In this document: piece by piece, positions 26,874 to 37,563 of the stretch
Position numbering within the stretch: position 1 is the first letter of the stretch
Layout of the letters: each line of letters opens with the position of its first letter
Origin: Selenomonadaceae bacterium
GTDB lineage: Bacteria; Bacillota; Negativicutes; Selenomonadales; Selenomonadaceae
Length of the DNA stretch: 56,682 nucleotides
Direction of reading: 5' to 3'
NCBI GenBank assembly: GCA_017476005.1
Contig: JAFVEM010000007.1
Location: forward strand, 1 to 56,682
Notes under the pieces: model-generated
The model's input: only the letters and a program-made list of their open reading frames with translations
Database searches by the model: none
What the model was told of the DNA's origin: nothing
Translations under genes and position numbers: made by a program

Positions 26874-28523
26874 ATGAAGGAGACCAAACCCATTTACGCC
26901 ATCGGCCATCGTAATCCGGACACGGATTCCATTTGTTCGGCCATTGGTTACGCCCATTTGAAACAGGCGCTGGGGGAAAATGTGGTGGCGGCTCGCGCCG
27001 GGAAGGTGAACGCCGAAACCAAATACGCTTTGGAATACTTCAAAGTGGAGCAGCCCCTTTTAATCACCGACCTTTACCCTAGGGTCAAGGATATCACCCT
27101 GAACTGCAAGCTGGTGGTGCGACAGCATGATACTCTGCGGCATCTGGGCGAAGTCATGCGCGGCAACGATTTAAAATCCGTGCCGGTGACGGACAGCCAA
27201 GGCAATTTAGTGGGCATTGTCACCGTCAGCGATCTGGCCAAACGCTATTTTCAGGAACTGGGGATGCAGAATTTGGCGGATATGCGCGTGCGGTATCGGG
27301 ATATTATTCGCGCCACCGACAGTAAGGTCTTGGTGTCCGGCGACGAGGGAGACACCATCAAGGGAAATATTCGCATTGCCGCCGGCAGTCTGAAAACCAT
27401 TCAGGAGGTCATTAAGGAAAACGACATCGTCCTTATCGGCGACCGTCACGACGAAGCCTTTATAGATTGCTTAAATCAGGGCATCGCTTGCCTAGTGGTG
27501 ACGGGTAACGGCCGCATCCCGGCGGACATCATCGAAGAAGCGGAGAGGCGGCACATGTTCGTCCTCAGCACCCCTTATGACACTTACACCGCCGCTCGGC
27601 TTATCAATCAGTGCGTCCCCATTCGCCGCATCATGCACGAAAATCCCGTTTGCTTCAAGCCCTTGGATTTACTGAGCGACATCAAGGGTACCATGGATTC
27701 TACCAACTATCGGAATTACCCGGTGGTGGAAAACGGCCGCCTCATGGGGCTGGTCAGTCGCGACGCTTTAATGCTCCCGGAACGCGAGCGCGTTATTCTG
27801 GTTGACCACAACGAACGCGGTCAAGCAGTGGAAGGTATCGAAGAAGCGAAAATCTTGGAGATTATCGACCATCATCGCTTAGGCGGCATTCAGACCAGCG
27901 AGCCTATTTATACCCATCAAGAACCGGTGGGTTGCACCGCCACCATCGTGGCCAATATGCATTGGCATCGGGACGTGGATATTCCCACCGCCATTGCCGG
28001 ACTTCTCCTGTCGGCCATTCTCTCCGACACGGTACTCTTCAAATCCCCCACTTGCACGGAGTACGACAAAAAAACCGCCCAGAAATTGGCGGATATTGCC
28101 GGAGTGGACATCAACGAATACGGTCTCGCCATGCTGAAGGCCGGTTCCGGCATTGGCGACATGACCCCGGCGGAAATCGTCAAAAACGACATGAAGGAGT
28201 TTAATATCGGTGATTATCGCATCACCGTCAGCCAAATTTCCGTCATGGATCCCAAGGAAGTGCTGGACATAGAAGATGACCTCATCAAAGCCATGGGAGC
28301 CGTCTGCGAGAAGAACGGCTACGATATGAGCCTCGTTATGGTGACGGACATCATCGAAGAAGGCACCTACCTGCTCTACGCCGGTTCCCCCAAGACCCTC
28401 ATCGGCGAAGCCTTCAAGCAAGATGCCAGCGGTACCCACGTTTATCTGCCGGGAGTAATGTCGCGCAAGAAGCAGATTATCCCACCCCTTTCCGAGGCGG
28501 TAAAGCGTTTGCCCACCCAGTGA
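26874..28523 (+). CDS. ppaC: Manganese-dependent inorganic pyrophosphatase with CBS and DRTGG domains
   Basis: 549 residues. Family II pyrophosphatase hydrolysing PPi. The DHH domain starts with GHRNPDTDS (His12, Asp16, Asp18 as metal ligands) and continues with IIDHH at about 331-335 and a DHHA2 domain at the C-terminus. Between the two halves of the DHH domain sits a regulatory insert: two CBS motifs around a DRTGG domain (about 70-305), which in characterised relatives bind adenine nucleotides and diadenosine polyphosphates. Ribosome site GGGAGGA. Monocistronic, with its own promoter and palindromic repeats on its 3' side. Confidence 0.93.
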   Translation: MKETKPIYAIGHRNPDTDSICSAIGYAHLKQALGENVVAARAGKVNAETKYALEYFKVEQPLLITDLYPRVKDITLNCKLVVRQHDTLRHLGEVMRGNDLKSVPVTDSQGNLVGIVTVSDLAKRYFQELGMQNLADMRVRYRDIIRATDSKVLVSGDEGDTIKGNIRIAAGSLKTIQEVIKENDIVLIGDRHDEAFIDCLNQGIACLVVTGNGRIPADIIEEAERRHMFVLSTPYDTYTAARLINQCVPIRRIMHENPVCFKPLDLLSDIKGTMDSTNYRNYPVVENGRLMGLVSRDALMLPERERVILVDHNERGQAVEGIEEAKILEIIDHHRLGGIQTSEPIYTHQEPVGCTATIVANMHWHRDVDIPTAIAGLLLSAILSDTVLFKSPTCTEYDKKTAQKLADIAGVDINEYGLAMLKAGSGIGDMTPAEIVKNDMKEFNIGDYRITVSQISVMDPKEVLDIEDDLIKAMGAVCEKNGYDMSLVMVTDIIEEGTYLLYAGSPKTLIGEAFKQDASGTHVYLPGVMSRKKQIIPPLSEAVKRLPTQ

Positions 28524-28529
28524 GTTTTG

Positions 28530-28606
28530 TTGGGGCGTAGCCCCAAACCCCGCCAAAGGGCTTTGCCCTCTGGACTCCCAGCAGGGACTTACGCCCCTGC
28601 ACCCCA
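28530..28606. repeat. Palindromic GC-rich repeat, copy 3
   Basis: A 77-base composite: TTGGGGCGTAGCCCCAA, then AAAGGGCTTTGCCCTCTGGA, then GCAGGGACTTACGCCCCTGC. It matches 45831-45906 over its whole length with only a few differences. Confidence 0.85.
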
Positions 28607-28690
28607 TAGTAAAATTTTTCTTTTGTTTTTGTCAGCCGCCTTGGGGCTAACTATTTTAGTCCCAAGGCTTTCTTTTCTTGTAAAATCTCT

Positions 28691-28771
28691 CAAGGGGTGC
28701 AGGGGAAATTATTTCCCCTGCCGGAGTCAAGGGGCAGCGCCCCTTGTGGGGGGTGGGGTGAACCCCCAACC
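28691..28771. repeat. Palindromic GC-rich repeat, copy 4
   Basis: Three consecutive palindromes: GCAGGGGAAATTATTTCCCC plus TGC, CAAGGGGCAGCGCCCCTTG, and GGGGTGAACCCC. It directly precedes pcrA. The first palindrome resembles the core of 17751-17807. Confidence 0.7.
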
Positions 28772-28782
28772 AAGGAGGTAAC

Positions 28783-31059
28783 ATGGACATATACAGCGGT
28801 TTAAATCCGGCGCAGCTGGCGGCGGTGAAACATACGGACGGGCCTTTGCTCATTATGGCCGGCGCCGGGTCCGGTAAAACTAGGGTGTTGACCTATAGAA
28901 TAGCGCATCTTTTGGAGGAGGGCGTGTCACCATATAGGATTCTGGCCATTACTTTTACCAACAAGGCGGCCACGGAAATGAAAGAACGGGTGGATAAACT
29001 TATTGGGAGCGCCGCCCAAGGCGTAATTCTCAGCACCTTTCATTCATTTTGCGCTCGCATCCTGCGCCGTGAAGCGGAGGCTACCGGCAAATACGGACAA
29101 AATTTTGTCATCTACGACACCGCCGATGCCCAGACGGTGATAAAAAATTGCCTGAAAGCCCTGAACCTAGACAGCAAACAGTACGCCCCCGGCGTCGTCC
29201 TCGGTCGTATCTCCAAGGCCAAAAACGCCCTAGAATCTCCCGATGACTGTTTGGCCGCCGCCAGTCCCGGCTCTTTTGACGGGAATGTGGCGAAAATTTA
29301 CGAGCTTTACGCCAAAGAACTCTTGGAGAATAACGCCATGGATTTTGACGACCTGCTCCTCGTGGCGGTGGATTTGCTGACGAACAACGAGGCTGTGCGC
29401 GAAAAATATCAGGAGCGGTTTCGTTACATCATGGTAGATGAGTATCAAGATACCAACGTGGCGCAATACAAACTCACCAAACTCCTCGCCGCCAAATACC
29501 GCAATCTCTGCGTGGTGGGGGACGGGGATCAGTCCATTTACGGCTGGCGCGGCGCCGATATGCGCAATATCTTGAACTTTGAAAAGGATTACCCCGAGGC
29601 AAAGTCCATTATGCTGGAGCAAAATTACCGTTCCACCAAGGTGATTTTGCAGGCGGCTAACGCGGTTATCGCTCACAATAAGGAACGAAAGCCGAAAAAT
29701 TTATGGACGGATAACCAAGTGGGGGAAAAAATTACCCTCTATAACGCTCTGTCCGAACGAGACGAGGCGGACTACATCGCCTCCACTGTCATGGATAGGA
29801 ACAAGCAGGGCTCGCCCTACAGCGATGCGGCGGTACTCTATCGCACCAACGCCCAATCGCGCGCCATTGAAGAAGGTTTAATGCGCTACGGCGTTCCTTA
29901 CGTCATGGTGGGCGGTTTGAAATTTTACGACCGCAAGGAAATTAAGGACATACTGGCCTATTTACGGGTGATTTATAACCCCATGGACAGCGTGAGTCTT
30001 CTGCGCATCATCAACGTCCCTCGCCGCGGCATTGGCGCCGCCACCATTGCCAAGCTGAACGAATACGCCGCCGCAACCGGCAGCGCCCTCTTTGACATCA
30101 TCGCCGACATAGACACCTTGAAGGCCATCCCCGGCGTTTCTGCCAGAGCGCGGAATCCCTTGGAAAATTTGGCGGTTTTTATCTTGGAGGGCATGAACAA
30201 AGTCACGAGTACCCCGTTGGATACTTTCATCGAATGGGTGCTGAATGAATCCGGCTACGTCAAGGAACTGGAAGCGGAAAAAAAGCCGGAAAACGAAACC
30301 CGGCTGGAAAATATTAAAGAGCTGATTACGGCGGCGCAAGATTTTCAGCGTACCGAAGCGGAACCGACGCTGGAAAATTTTCTCAGCAACGTGGCCTTGG
30401 TGTCGGATATAGATAGCGCCGATTTGGGAGAAGACCGGGTGACGCTGATGACCCTGCATTCGGCCAAGGGCTTGGAGTTCCCGGTGGTGTTTATGGCCGG
30501 CATGGAGGACGGGATTTTTCCCCACGCTCGCTCCATGGACAGCGAAAGCGCCATGGAAGAGGAACGCCGCGCTTGTTATGTGGGCATTACCAGAGCTAGG
30601 CGCAAGCTCTTTATGACCTACGCCATGGGGCGTACCATTTATGGCCGGGATAGCTCTAATCCCCCTTCGGAATTTTTAGGGGAAATTCCGGATGAATGCT
30701 TGGAGGAAGCAAGCCCGTTTGAGGCCAAACGCCCACAAACTCCTAAAGCAGAGCCTATGCGAGGAACCGGCGGCGGTTTTACGGCCTCCGTTCAGTCAGG
30801 CTATACCGCTTGGGAAAATACGCGGCGCGAACCGGCCAAGAAAGCGACTCAAACGGTGACAGCCGGTACTGCGTCGCCCACTCGCCCCGATACCGCTCTA
30901 GTTTGGCAGGTGGGGGATAAGGCCAAACACGCCAAATGGGGCGTAGGCACCGTCGTGGCGGTGAAAAAAAAGAGCGACGATACTTATTTGAGCGTGGCGT
31001 TTCCCAATAACGGCGTAAAGGAACTGATGCAAAAATACGCTCCTTTGGAAAAGGTGTGA
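28783..31059 (+). CDS. pcrA: ATP-dependent DNA helicase PcrA
   Basis: 758 residues, superfamily 1 UvrD/PcrA helicase for repair and for clearing obstacles ahead of replication. Walker A GAGSGKT at 27-33, then TFTNKAATEMKER, VDEYQDTN (motif II) and GDGDQSIYGWRGA (motif III), and later motif VI GITRARRKL. The C-terminal 60 residues (GDKAKHAKWGVGTVVAV) form the Tudor-like domain that contacts RNA polymerase in PcrA. Strong AAGGAGGTAAC ribosome site. ligA begins four bases after the stop. Confidence 0.95.
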   Translation: MDIYSGLNPAQLAAVKHTDGPLLIMAGAGSGKTRVLTYRIAHLLEEGVSPYRILAITFTNKAATEMKERVDKLIGSAAQGVILSTFHSFCARILRREAEATGKYGQNFVIYDTADAQTVIKNCLKALNLDSKQYAPGVVLGRISKAKNALESPDDCLAAASPGSFDGNVAKIYELYAKELLENNAMDFDDLLLVAVDLLTNNEAVREKYQERFRYIMVDEYQDTNVAQYKLTKLLAAKYRNLCVVGDGDQSIYGWRGADMRNILNFEKDYPEAKSIMLEQNYRSTKVILQAANAVIAHNKERKPKNLWTDNQVGEKITLYNALSERDEADYIASTVMDRNKQGSPYSDAAVLYRTNAQSRAIEEGLMRYGVPYVMVGGLKFYDRKEIKDILAYLRVIYNPMDSVSLLRIINVPRRGIGAATIAKLNEYAAATGSALFDIIADIDTLKAIPGVSARARNPLENLAVFILEGMNKVTSTPLDTFIEWVLNESGYVKELEAEKKPENETRLENIKELITAAQDFQRTEAEPTLENFLSNVALVSDIDSADLGEDRVTLMTLHSAKGLEFPVVFMAGMEDGIFPHARSMDSESAMEEERRACYVGITRARRKLFMTYAMGRTIYGRDSSNPPSEFLGEIPDECLEEASPFEAKRPQTPKAEPMRGTGGGFTASVQSGYTAWENTRREPAKKATQTVTAGTASPTRPDTALVWQVGDKAKHAKWGVGTVVAVKKKSDDTYLSVAFPNNGVKELMQKYAPLEKV

Positions 31060-33081
<2,022 letters not shown>

Positions 33082-33099
33082 CCACGAGAAAAGTTATTG

Positions 33100-33131
33100 A
33101 AAAAAGCCCTAGCGAAAATCTCGCTAGGGCT
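33100..33131 (-). terminator. Rho-independent terminator of metY
   Basis: Eleven-base perfect stem AGCCCTAGCGA / TCGCTAGGGCT (33105-33115 and 33121-33131). The T run follows on the minus strand, so it terminates the gene ending at 33181. It may also stop ligA transcripts weakly. Confidence 0.8.
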
Positions 33132-33180
33132 ACCAGTGCGACGCTATGTAGTCTGCGTTTAAGCGTGGGAATCGCTTTAA

Positions 33181-34464
33181 TCACTTAAGGGCGTCAAAAC
33201 CATTTTCGAGGTCGGCGATGATGTCATCGATGTGTTCCGTGCCGATGGAAAGACGAATGGTGCCGGGGGTGATGCCTTGATCCAAAAGCTCTTCCGTCGT
33301 GAGCTGAGAATGGGTGGTGGAGGCCGGGTGAATCACTAGGCTCTTCACATCCGCCACGTTGGCCAGCAGGGAGAAAATTTCCAGCCGGTCGATAAATTTC
33401 CAAGCCGCCGCCTCACCGCCTTTAATTTCAAAAGTAAAGATGGAGGCGCCCCCTTGAGGGAAATATTTTTTATAAAGGGCATGGTCGGGATGCTCCGGCA
33501 GGGAGGGGTGATTTACTTTTTCCACCAAGGGATGATTGTGGAGGAACGCTACAACCTTTTGCGTGTTGGCGGCGTGTCGCTCCAGCCGCAAGGACAAAGT
33601 CTCCACTCCTTGCAACAGGAGGAAGGCGTTAAAGGGCGATATGGTAGCGCCGGTATCTCTCAGGAGTATGGCGCGAATGTAGGTGACAAAGGCGGCCGCT
33701 CCCACTGCGTCATAGAAAGAAATGCCATGGTAGCTGGGGTTCGGGTCGGCGATTTGCGGATAATGGCCGCTCTTTTTCCAGTCGTACTTGCCGCTTTCCA
33801 CAATTATGCCCCCCAAGGTAGTGCCGTGGCCGCCAATGAACTTGGTGGCCGAATGCACCACGATGTCTGCGCCGTGTTCAATGGGGCGAATGAGATAAGG
33901 GGTGCCGAAGGTGTTGTCGATAACTAGGGGCAATCCGTGCTTATGGGCGATGGCGGCGATAGCGTCAATATCGGGAATATCGCTGTTGGGGTTCCCCAAA
34001 GTTTCGAGATAGACGGCGCGAGTATCTTCTTTAATGGCGCCCTCCACCTCCGCCAAATCGTGCGCATCCACAAAGGTGGCGGTAATGCCGTACAGGGGCA
34101 AGGTATGCGCTAAGAGATTGTAAGAACCGCCGTAGATGGTTTTTTGGGCTACAATGTGTCCGCCGCCGGCGGCCAATGCCTGAAGGGTGTAAGTCACGGC
34201 CGCCGCCCCGGATGCTACCGCCAGCGCCGCGCTACCGCCTTCCAAAGCCGCCAGCCGCTTCTCTAAGACCTCTTGGGTGGAATTGGTGAGCCGTCCGTAA
34301 ATATTGCCGGCATCGCGCAAGCCAAAGCGATCCGCCGCATGTTGACTGTTCTTGAAAACGTAAGAGGTGGTTTGGTAAATGGGTACCGCTCTGGCATCCG
34401 TGGCCGGATCCGGCGCTTCTTGGCCAACGTGGAGTTGCAAGGTTTCAAATTTGTATTTGCTCAT
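33181..34464 (-). CDS. metY: O-acetylhomoserine sulfhydrylase
   Basis: 427 residues. PLP enzyme of the Cys/Met metabolism family, making homocysteine (or methionine from methanethiol) from O-acetylhomoserine. The PLP lysine is Lys208 in [14 protein letters not shown]. The opening [27 protein letters not shown] is typical of MetY rather than of cystathionine synthase. Monocistronic, between a strong promoter and its own terminator. Start ATG 34464 is preceded by an AGAGGAA site. Confidence 0.93.
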   Translation of the reverse strand: MSKYKFETLQLHVGQEAPDPATDARAVPIYQTTSYVFKNSQHAADRFGLRDAGNIYGRLTNSTQEVLEKRLAALEGGSAALAVASGAAAVTYTLQALAAGGGHIVAQKTIYGGSYNLLAHTLPLYGITATFVDAHDLAEVEGAIKEDTRAVYLETLGNPNSDIPDIDAIAAIAHKHGLPLVIDNTFGTPYLIRPIEHGADIVVHSATKFIGGHGTTLGGIIVESGKYDWKKSGHYPQIADPNPSYHGISFYDAVGAAAFVTYIRAILLRDTGATISPFNAFLLLQGVETLSLRLERHAANTQKVVAFLHNHPLVEKVNHPSLPEHPDHALYKKYFPQGGASIFTFEIKGGEAAAWKFIDRLEIFSLLANVADVKSLVIHPASTTHSQLTTEELLDQGITPGTIRLSIGTEHIDDIIADLENGFDALK

Positions 34465-34497
34465 GGTTTATTCCTCTTTTCCGACAATATATATAAA

Positions 34498-34510
34498 ATA
34501 ACTATGTTAT
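34498..34510. promoter_or_regulatory. Possible operator downstream of the metY promoter
   Basis: ATAAC TAT GTTAT is an inverted repeat of five-base arms located about 7-20 bases downstream of the predicted metY transcription start. A repressor bound here would block transcription. No regulator can be named from the sequence. Confidence 0.35.
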
Positions 34511-34524
34511 AGCGATTATGGGGG

Positions 34525-34553
34525 ATTATATACTGCCAGGTATTTTATGTCAA
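34525..34553 (-). promoter_or_regulatory. Consensus sigma-A promoter of metY
   Basis: TTGACA (34548-34553) and TATAAT (34525-34530) on the minus strand with a 17-base spacer, a full consensus match. Confidence 0.85.
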
Positions 34554-34667
34554 ATATTTTTTTAGCGGAGAGTTGCCGCTGGAAAAAGCAGGATTTTCGC
34601 TGTTTTGAGTAGAACTCTCTCGGCAGATGCGAATTTTTTACACACAAAAGATAATGGAGGGACACTC

Positions 34668-35687
34668 ATGAAAAAATTTTTCACCCTGGCGCTGGCCGCG
34701 TTCTTGGGACTTATGGCCGTAATGAGCGCCGGTTGCGGCGAGAAAACCGCCTCGCCGGCGAAAGAGGCGGATAAGCGGCTTACCATTTATACCTCGATGA
34801 AGGAATCCCTTATCGGCGGTATTGTGGCCGGTTTTCAGCAAAAATATCCCAATATCGCGGTGGATTACCAATCGGCCGGCGCCGGCAAGCTCATGGAAAA
34901 AATAGCCGCCGAACGGCAAAGCGGCCGCATCTTAGCCGACGTTATTTGGACTAGCGAGGTGCCGGATTTTTACCAGATGAAGGAAGAGGGTCTCTTAGAG
35001 CCTTTCCGTCCCAGTAATTTTGACGAACTGGTAAATCCTTTCGAGGATTACGACGGCTCCTTCACGGCGGCGCGACTGGGGACGCTTGGCATTGTCATCA
35101 ATATGGACAAAGTAAAAACGCCGCCTATTTCTTGGGATGATATCGCCACCCAAGAAGCCTATAAGAACTCCTTCGGCATCGCCGATCCGGCTCTTTCGGG
35201 CACCTCTTTTATGAGCATCGCCCTCCTCGAAAAGGAATTTGGGTGGAGCTACATTGAAAGATTGCAGGCTAACGGCGCCGTTAAGAGCAAAGGTTCCGGG
35301 CAAGTGGTGGATCTCACCGCCGCCGGCGACCTAAGCGCCTGTTTGGGGGTTGACTACATTACCGCCAGCCGCATCGACAAAGGCGCGCCTCTGGTTATGG
35401 TCTATCCCCGAGAACTGCTCATGGTACCCAGTCCCATCGCCATTTTTAAAGGCAGTACCCAAATGGAAGCCGCTAAATTGTTTGTGGATTACGTCATGAC
35501 CCAAGAGGCGCAACAGAAAGTGGCCGAATCCGGCACCGTTCCCGTGCGTCGAGACGTAACCATCCCCAATCAGTATGATCTCCCCACCCCCGACGAAGCC
35601 ATGAACCAAGGCATCAAGATAGACTACGCCGAAGTTCTCGCCCACAAAGCGGAAACCATCGAAAAATTTTCCCAGCTTTTTAAGTGA
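34668..35687 (+). CDS. Orphan ABC-type solute-binding lipoprotein (iron/2-aminoethylphosphonate class)
   Basis: 339 residues. Signal peptide (residues 1-22) with Cys23 as probable lipid attachment site; the lipobox SAGC has Ser at the -3 position, which is atypical. The mature part begins RLTIYTSMKESLIGGIVAGF and contains DVIWTSEVPDFYQMKEEGLLEP, typical of ferric-ion or phosphonate-type periplasmic binding proteins. No permease or ATPase gene is adjacent, so its transporter must be encoded elsewhere. ATG 34668 with a GGAGGG site is chosen over an upstream extension that would precede the signal peptide. Confidence 0.85.
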   Translation: MKKFFTLALAAFLGLMAVMSAGCGEKTASPAKEADKRLTIYTSMKESLIGGIVAGFQQKYPNIAVDYQSAGAGKLMEKIAAERQSGRILADVIWTSEVPDFYQMKEEGLLEPFRPSNFDELVNPFEDYDGSFTAARLGTLGIVINMDKVKTPPISWDDIATQEAYKNSFGIADPALSGTSFMSIALLEKEFGWSYIERLQANGAVKSKGSGQVVDLTAAGDLSACLGVDYITASRIDKGAPLVMVYPRELLMVPSPIAIFKGSTQMEAAKLFVDYVMTQEAQQKVAESGTVPVRRDVTIPNQYDLPTPDEAMNQGIKIDYAEVLAHKAETIEKFSQLFK

Positions 35688-35887
35688 GGAAGAAAGCCAG
35701 GGCCGCATTCAAGGATTGTTACGTCGAAAGCCACGAACGCATTGAGCGCTGGCCTAGATTTGCGATTTTGCCAGTAAATATACCGGATAATTTGGTGTGA
35801 CGCTTTTTTTATTGCAACGTATAAAGGACAGAAAGCAAGACAGCCAAACCAAAATTAAACGGGGTAAAAAAGAAAGGACGATTTAGC

Positions 35888-36205
35888 ATGGATAAAGAGA
35901 AAATGGGTCAGAGCCTTGACATGGAGCAGTTGGACAACGTCAGCGGCGGTACTTATTTTGACAGCTGGGACGTGGCCAAATTCCTGAAAAAGGCCGGTTT
36001 TGAAGGAACCTTGAACGCCAGCGGCACCGTGGATTTCGGCGGCACTGCCGAGGCTTTAAAGGAGCTTGGTTTCACCGCCACCTTTAACCCAGGTTCCAAA
36101 CAATCCGGTGGCAAGGAAAACGTTTATACCGACGAGAGCGGCAAGAAATATAACCAAGCCGAGATGATGGACTTTCTGAAGCAGAAATTCCCCGGCGTGA
36201 AGTAA
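35888..36205 (+). CDS. Small protein with double-glycine (bacteriocin-type) leader
   Basis: 105 residues. The N-terminus fits a double-glycine leader: SLDMEQLDNVSGG, with cleavage expected after Gly20-Gly21 to leave an 84-residue product. The mature part has no cysteine and contains an internal duplication: residues 30-43 (AKFLKKAGFEGTLN) and 54-67 (AEALKELGFTATFN) share 7 of 14 positions. It is followed by a charged C-terminal segment. Such leaders are recognised by C39-peptidase ABC exporters, none of which is in the window, and no immunity gene is obvious. It stands alone with an AAAGGA ribosome site. It could be a bacteriocin, a signalling protein or an exported structural protein; not assigned. 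Confidence 0.6.
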   Translation: MDKEKMGQSLDMEQLDNVSGGTYFDSWDVAKFLKKAGFEGTLNASGTVDFGGTAEALKELGFTATFNPGSKQSGGKENVYTDESGKKYNQAEMMDFLKQKFPGVK

Positions 36206-36262
36206 GAAACTTATGTCTTGACAGAGGGGTTCACTTTAGTGCATCGCCAAAGGGATTTATTT

Positions 36263-37540
36263 TCAAGCTATTGCGGATTCCAAGGGTTGTCCATCTACGT
36301 GTTGATCATCTTTGCGCAGGATGAAGAAGGCGTAAGCGGCTGCCGCGCAGACAATGCCGGATATGACTAAGAAGGTTTGCTGATAGCCTATATTGTCATG
36401 CAAAGCGCCCAGCGGGGTCGAAAAAATAATTTGTCCCACTTGCGCGGCGATTTGGAAACCTACCATGTAAAGGGTTGCCGAAATGCGTGTATCGAAATGC
36501 AGGGTGAAATAGCGGAAGATGGCCAAAACGAACAGTGCCGTTTCGGGAGCGTGCAACAGTTTGATGATACCGACGCCCAAAGGATTCGTGACCAGTCCGC
36601 AACCCCCGATGCGTACAATCATAATGGCGCAACTGAGCAGTATGGCCTTGCGTATTCCGATCTTGCGCATAAAAGCAGGCACTACGCCCATCATCAGAAA
36701 TTCCAAGAACACCTCGATGGAGTTCAACACGCCGTAGGCTTGCTGTCCTTGTTCCGGCGTATCAAAGAAGCGCGTGAAAAATTCCGGAAACATTTGTTGA
36801 TCAAAGACCGTATAGAAAGTCCAACTCATGATGACAAACAAGATGATTTTCCATACGTCAAAAATCTTGAACACACCGAAAATCTCCTTCATGGACGGCG
36901 TGTTTCCGCCCTTGAGACTTTCGCCCTTATCCTCATAGCGAGCCAAATTTTCCGCGTTGTTTTCCGGTTTGACGAAGAGCAACAGCAAAAACAATATGGT
37001 GGAGACGGCAGAACCGGTCCAAAACACAAGGTAAGGATTGATGGTGAACAAGAACCCGGCAGCCAGCGCCGAAATGGCATATCCGAAGGAACCCCATGCT
37101 CTGGCTTGACCGTACTCAAAGTGATAACGTCGGCTCATGCGTTCGGTAACGGCTTCAAATACGGGACAAGCCGCCAAATACGACACGGCCAAATAGATGG
37201 CGCCGACAACCGCTCCGGCATAGAAGTTTGCCTCCAACATTGGCACATACACCCAAGTAAAAAACGGCGCCAAGAAAATCTGACAACCGATTAAGGCCAG
37301 AAGCAGGTGCTTTTTCATGCCCAGTTTGTCCTGTATGGAGCCGTAAATAAACATCAGCACCAAAGCGGCGGCGGAACCGAAGGAAAAGATGGTTCCCACT
37401 TGCGCCCCGGAAAAGCCCTGTTTGGTCGTAAGCCAAATTTGGAAGAAAGACCACCAAATGCCCCAACCGCCAAAAAACAACATGATTTGCAACGAACCCA
37501 TGCGATAAAACGGATTCCGGAATGCCTGAAATATTTTCAT
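36263..37540 (-). CDS. MFS oligosaccharide:H+ symporter (sucrose permease-like)
   Basis: 425 residues with twelve predicted membrane helices. It belongs to the LacY/RafB/CscB group: it opens with NPFYRMGSLQIMLFFGGWGIWWSFFQIWL, and the loop GSIQDKLGMKKH follows helix 2. The gene starts 23 bases after the GH32 gene, so the pair probably imports and hydrolyses sucrose or a related fructoside without a PTS. Start ATG 37540. Confidence 0.85.
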   Translation of the reverse strand: MKIFQAFRNPFYRMGSLQIMLFFGGWGIWWSFFQIWLTTKQGFSGAQVGTIFSFGSAAALVLMFIYGSIQDKLGMKKHLLLALIGCQIFLAPFFTWVYVPMLEANFYAGAVVGAIYLAVSYLAACPVFEAVTERMSRRYHFEYGQARAWGSFGYAISALAAGFLFTINPYLVFWTGSAVSTILFLLLLFVKPENNAENLARYEDKGESLKGGNTPSMKEIFGVFKIFDVWKIILFVIMSWTFYTVFDQQMFPEFFTRFFDTPEQGQQAYGVLNSIEVFLEFLMMGVVPAFMRKIGIRKAILLSCAIMIVRIGGCGLVTNPLGVGIIKLLHAPETALFVLAIFRYFTLHFDTRISATLYMVGFQIAAQVGQIIFSTPLGALHDNIGYQQTFLVISGIVCAAAAYAFFILRKDDQHVDGQPLESAIA

Positions 37541-37563
37541 GATGCGCCCCTCCCCGGGAGTCT

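Noticed and set aside
34465..34530. SAM riboswitch or T-box in the metY leader
   Set aside because: The leader after the predicted start is only about 50 bases, with a short inverted repeat and no terminator or aptamer-like helices.
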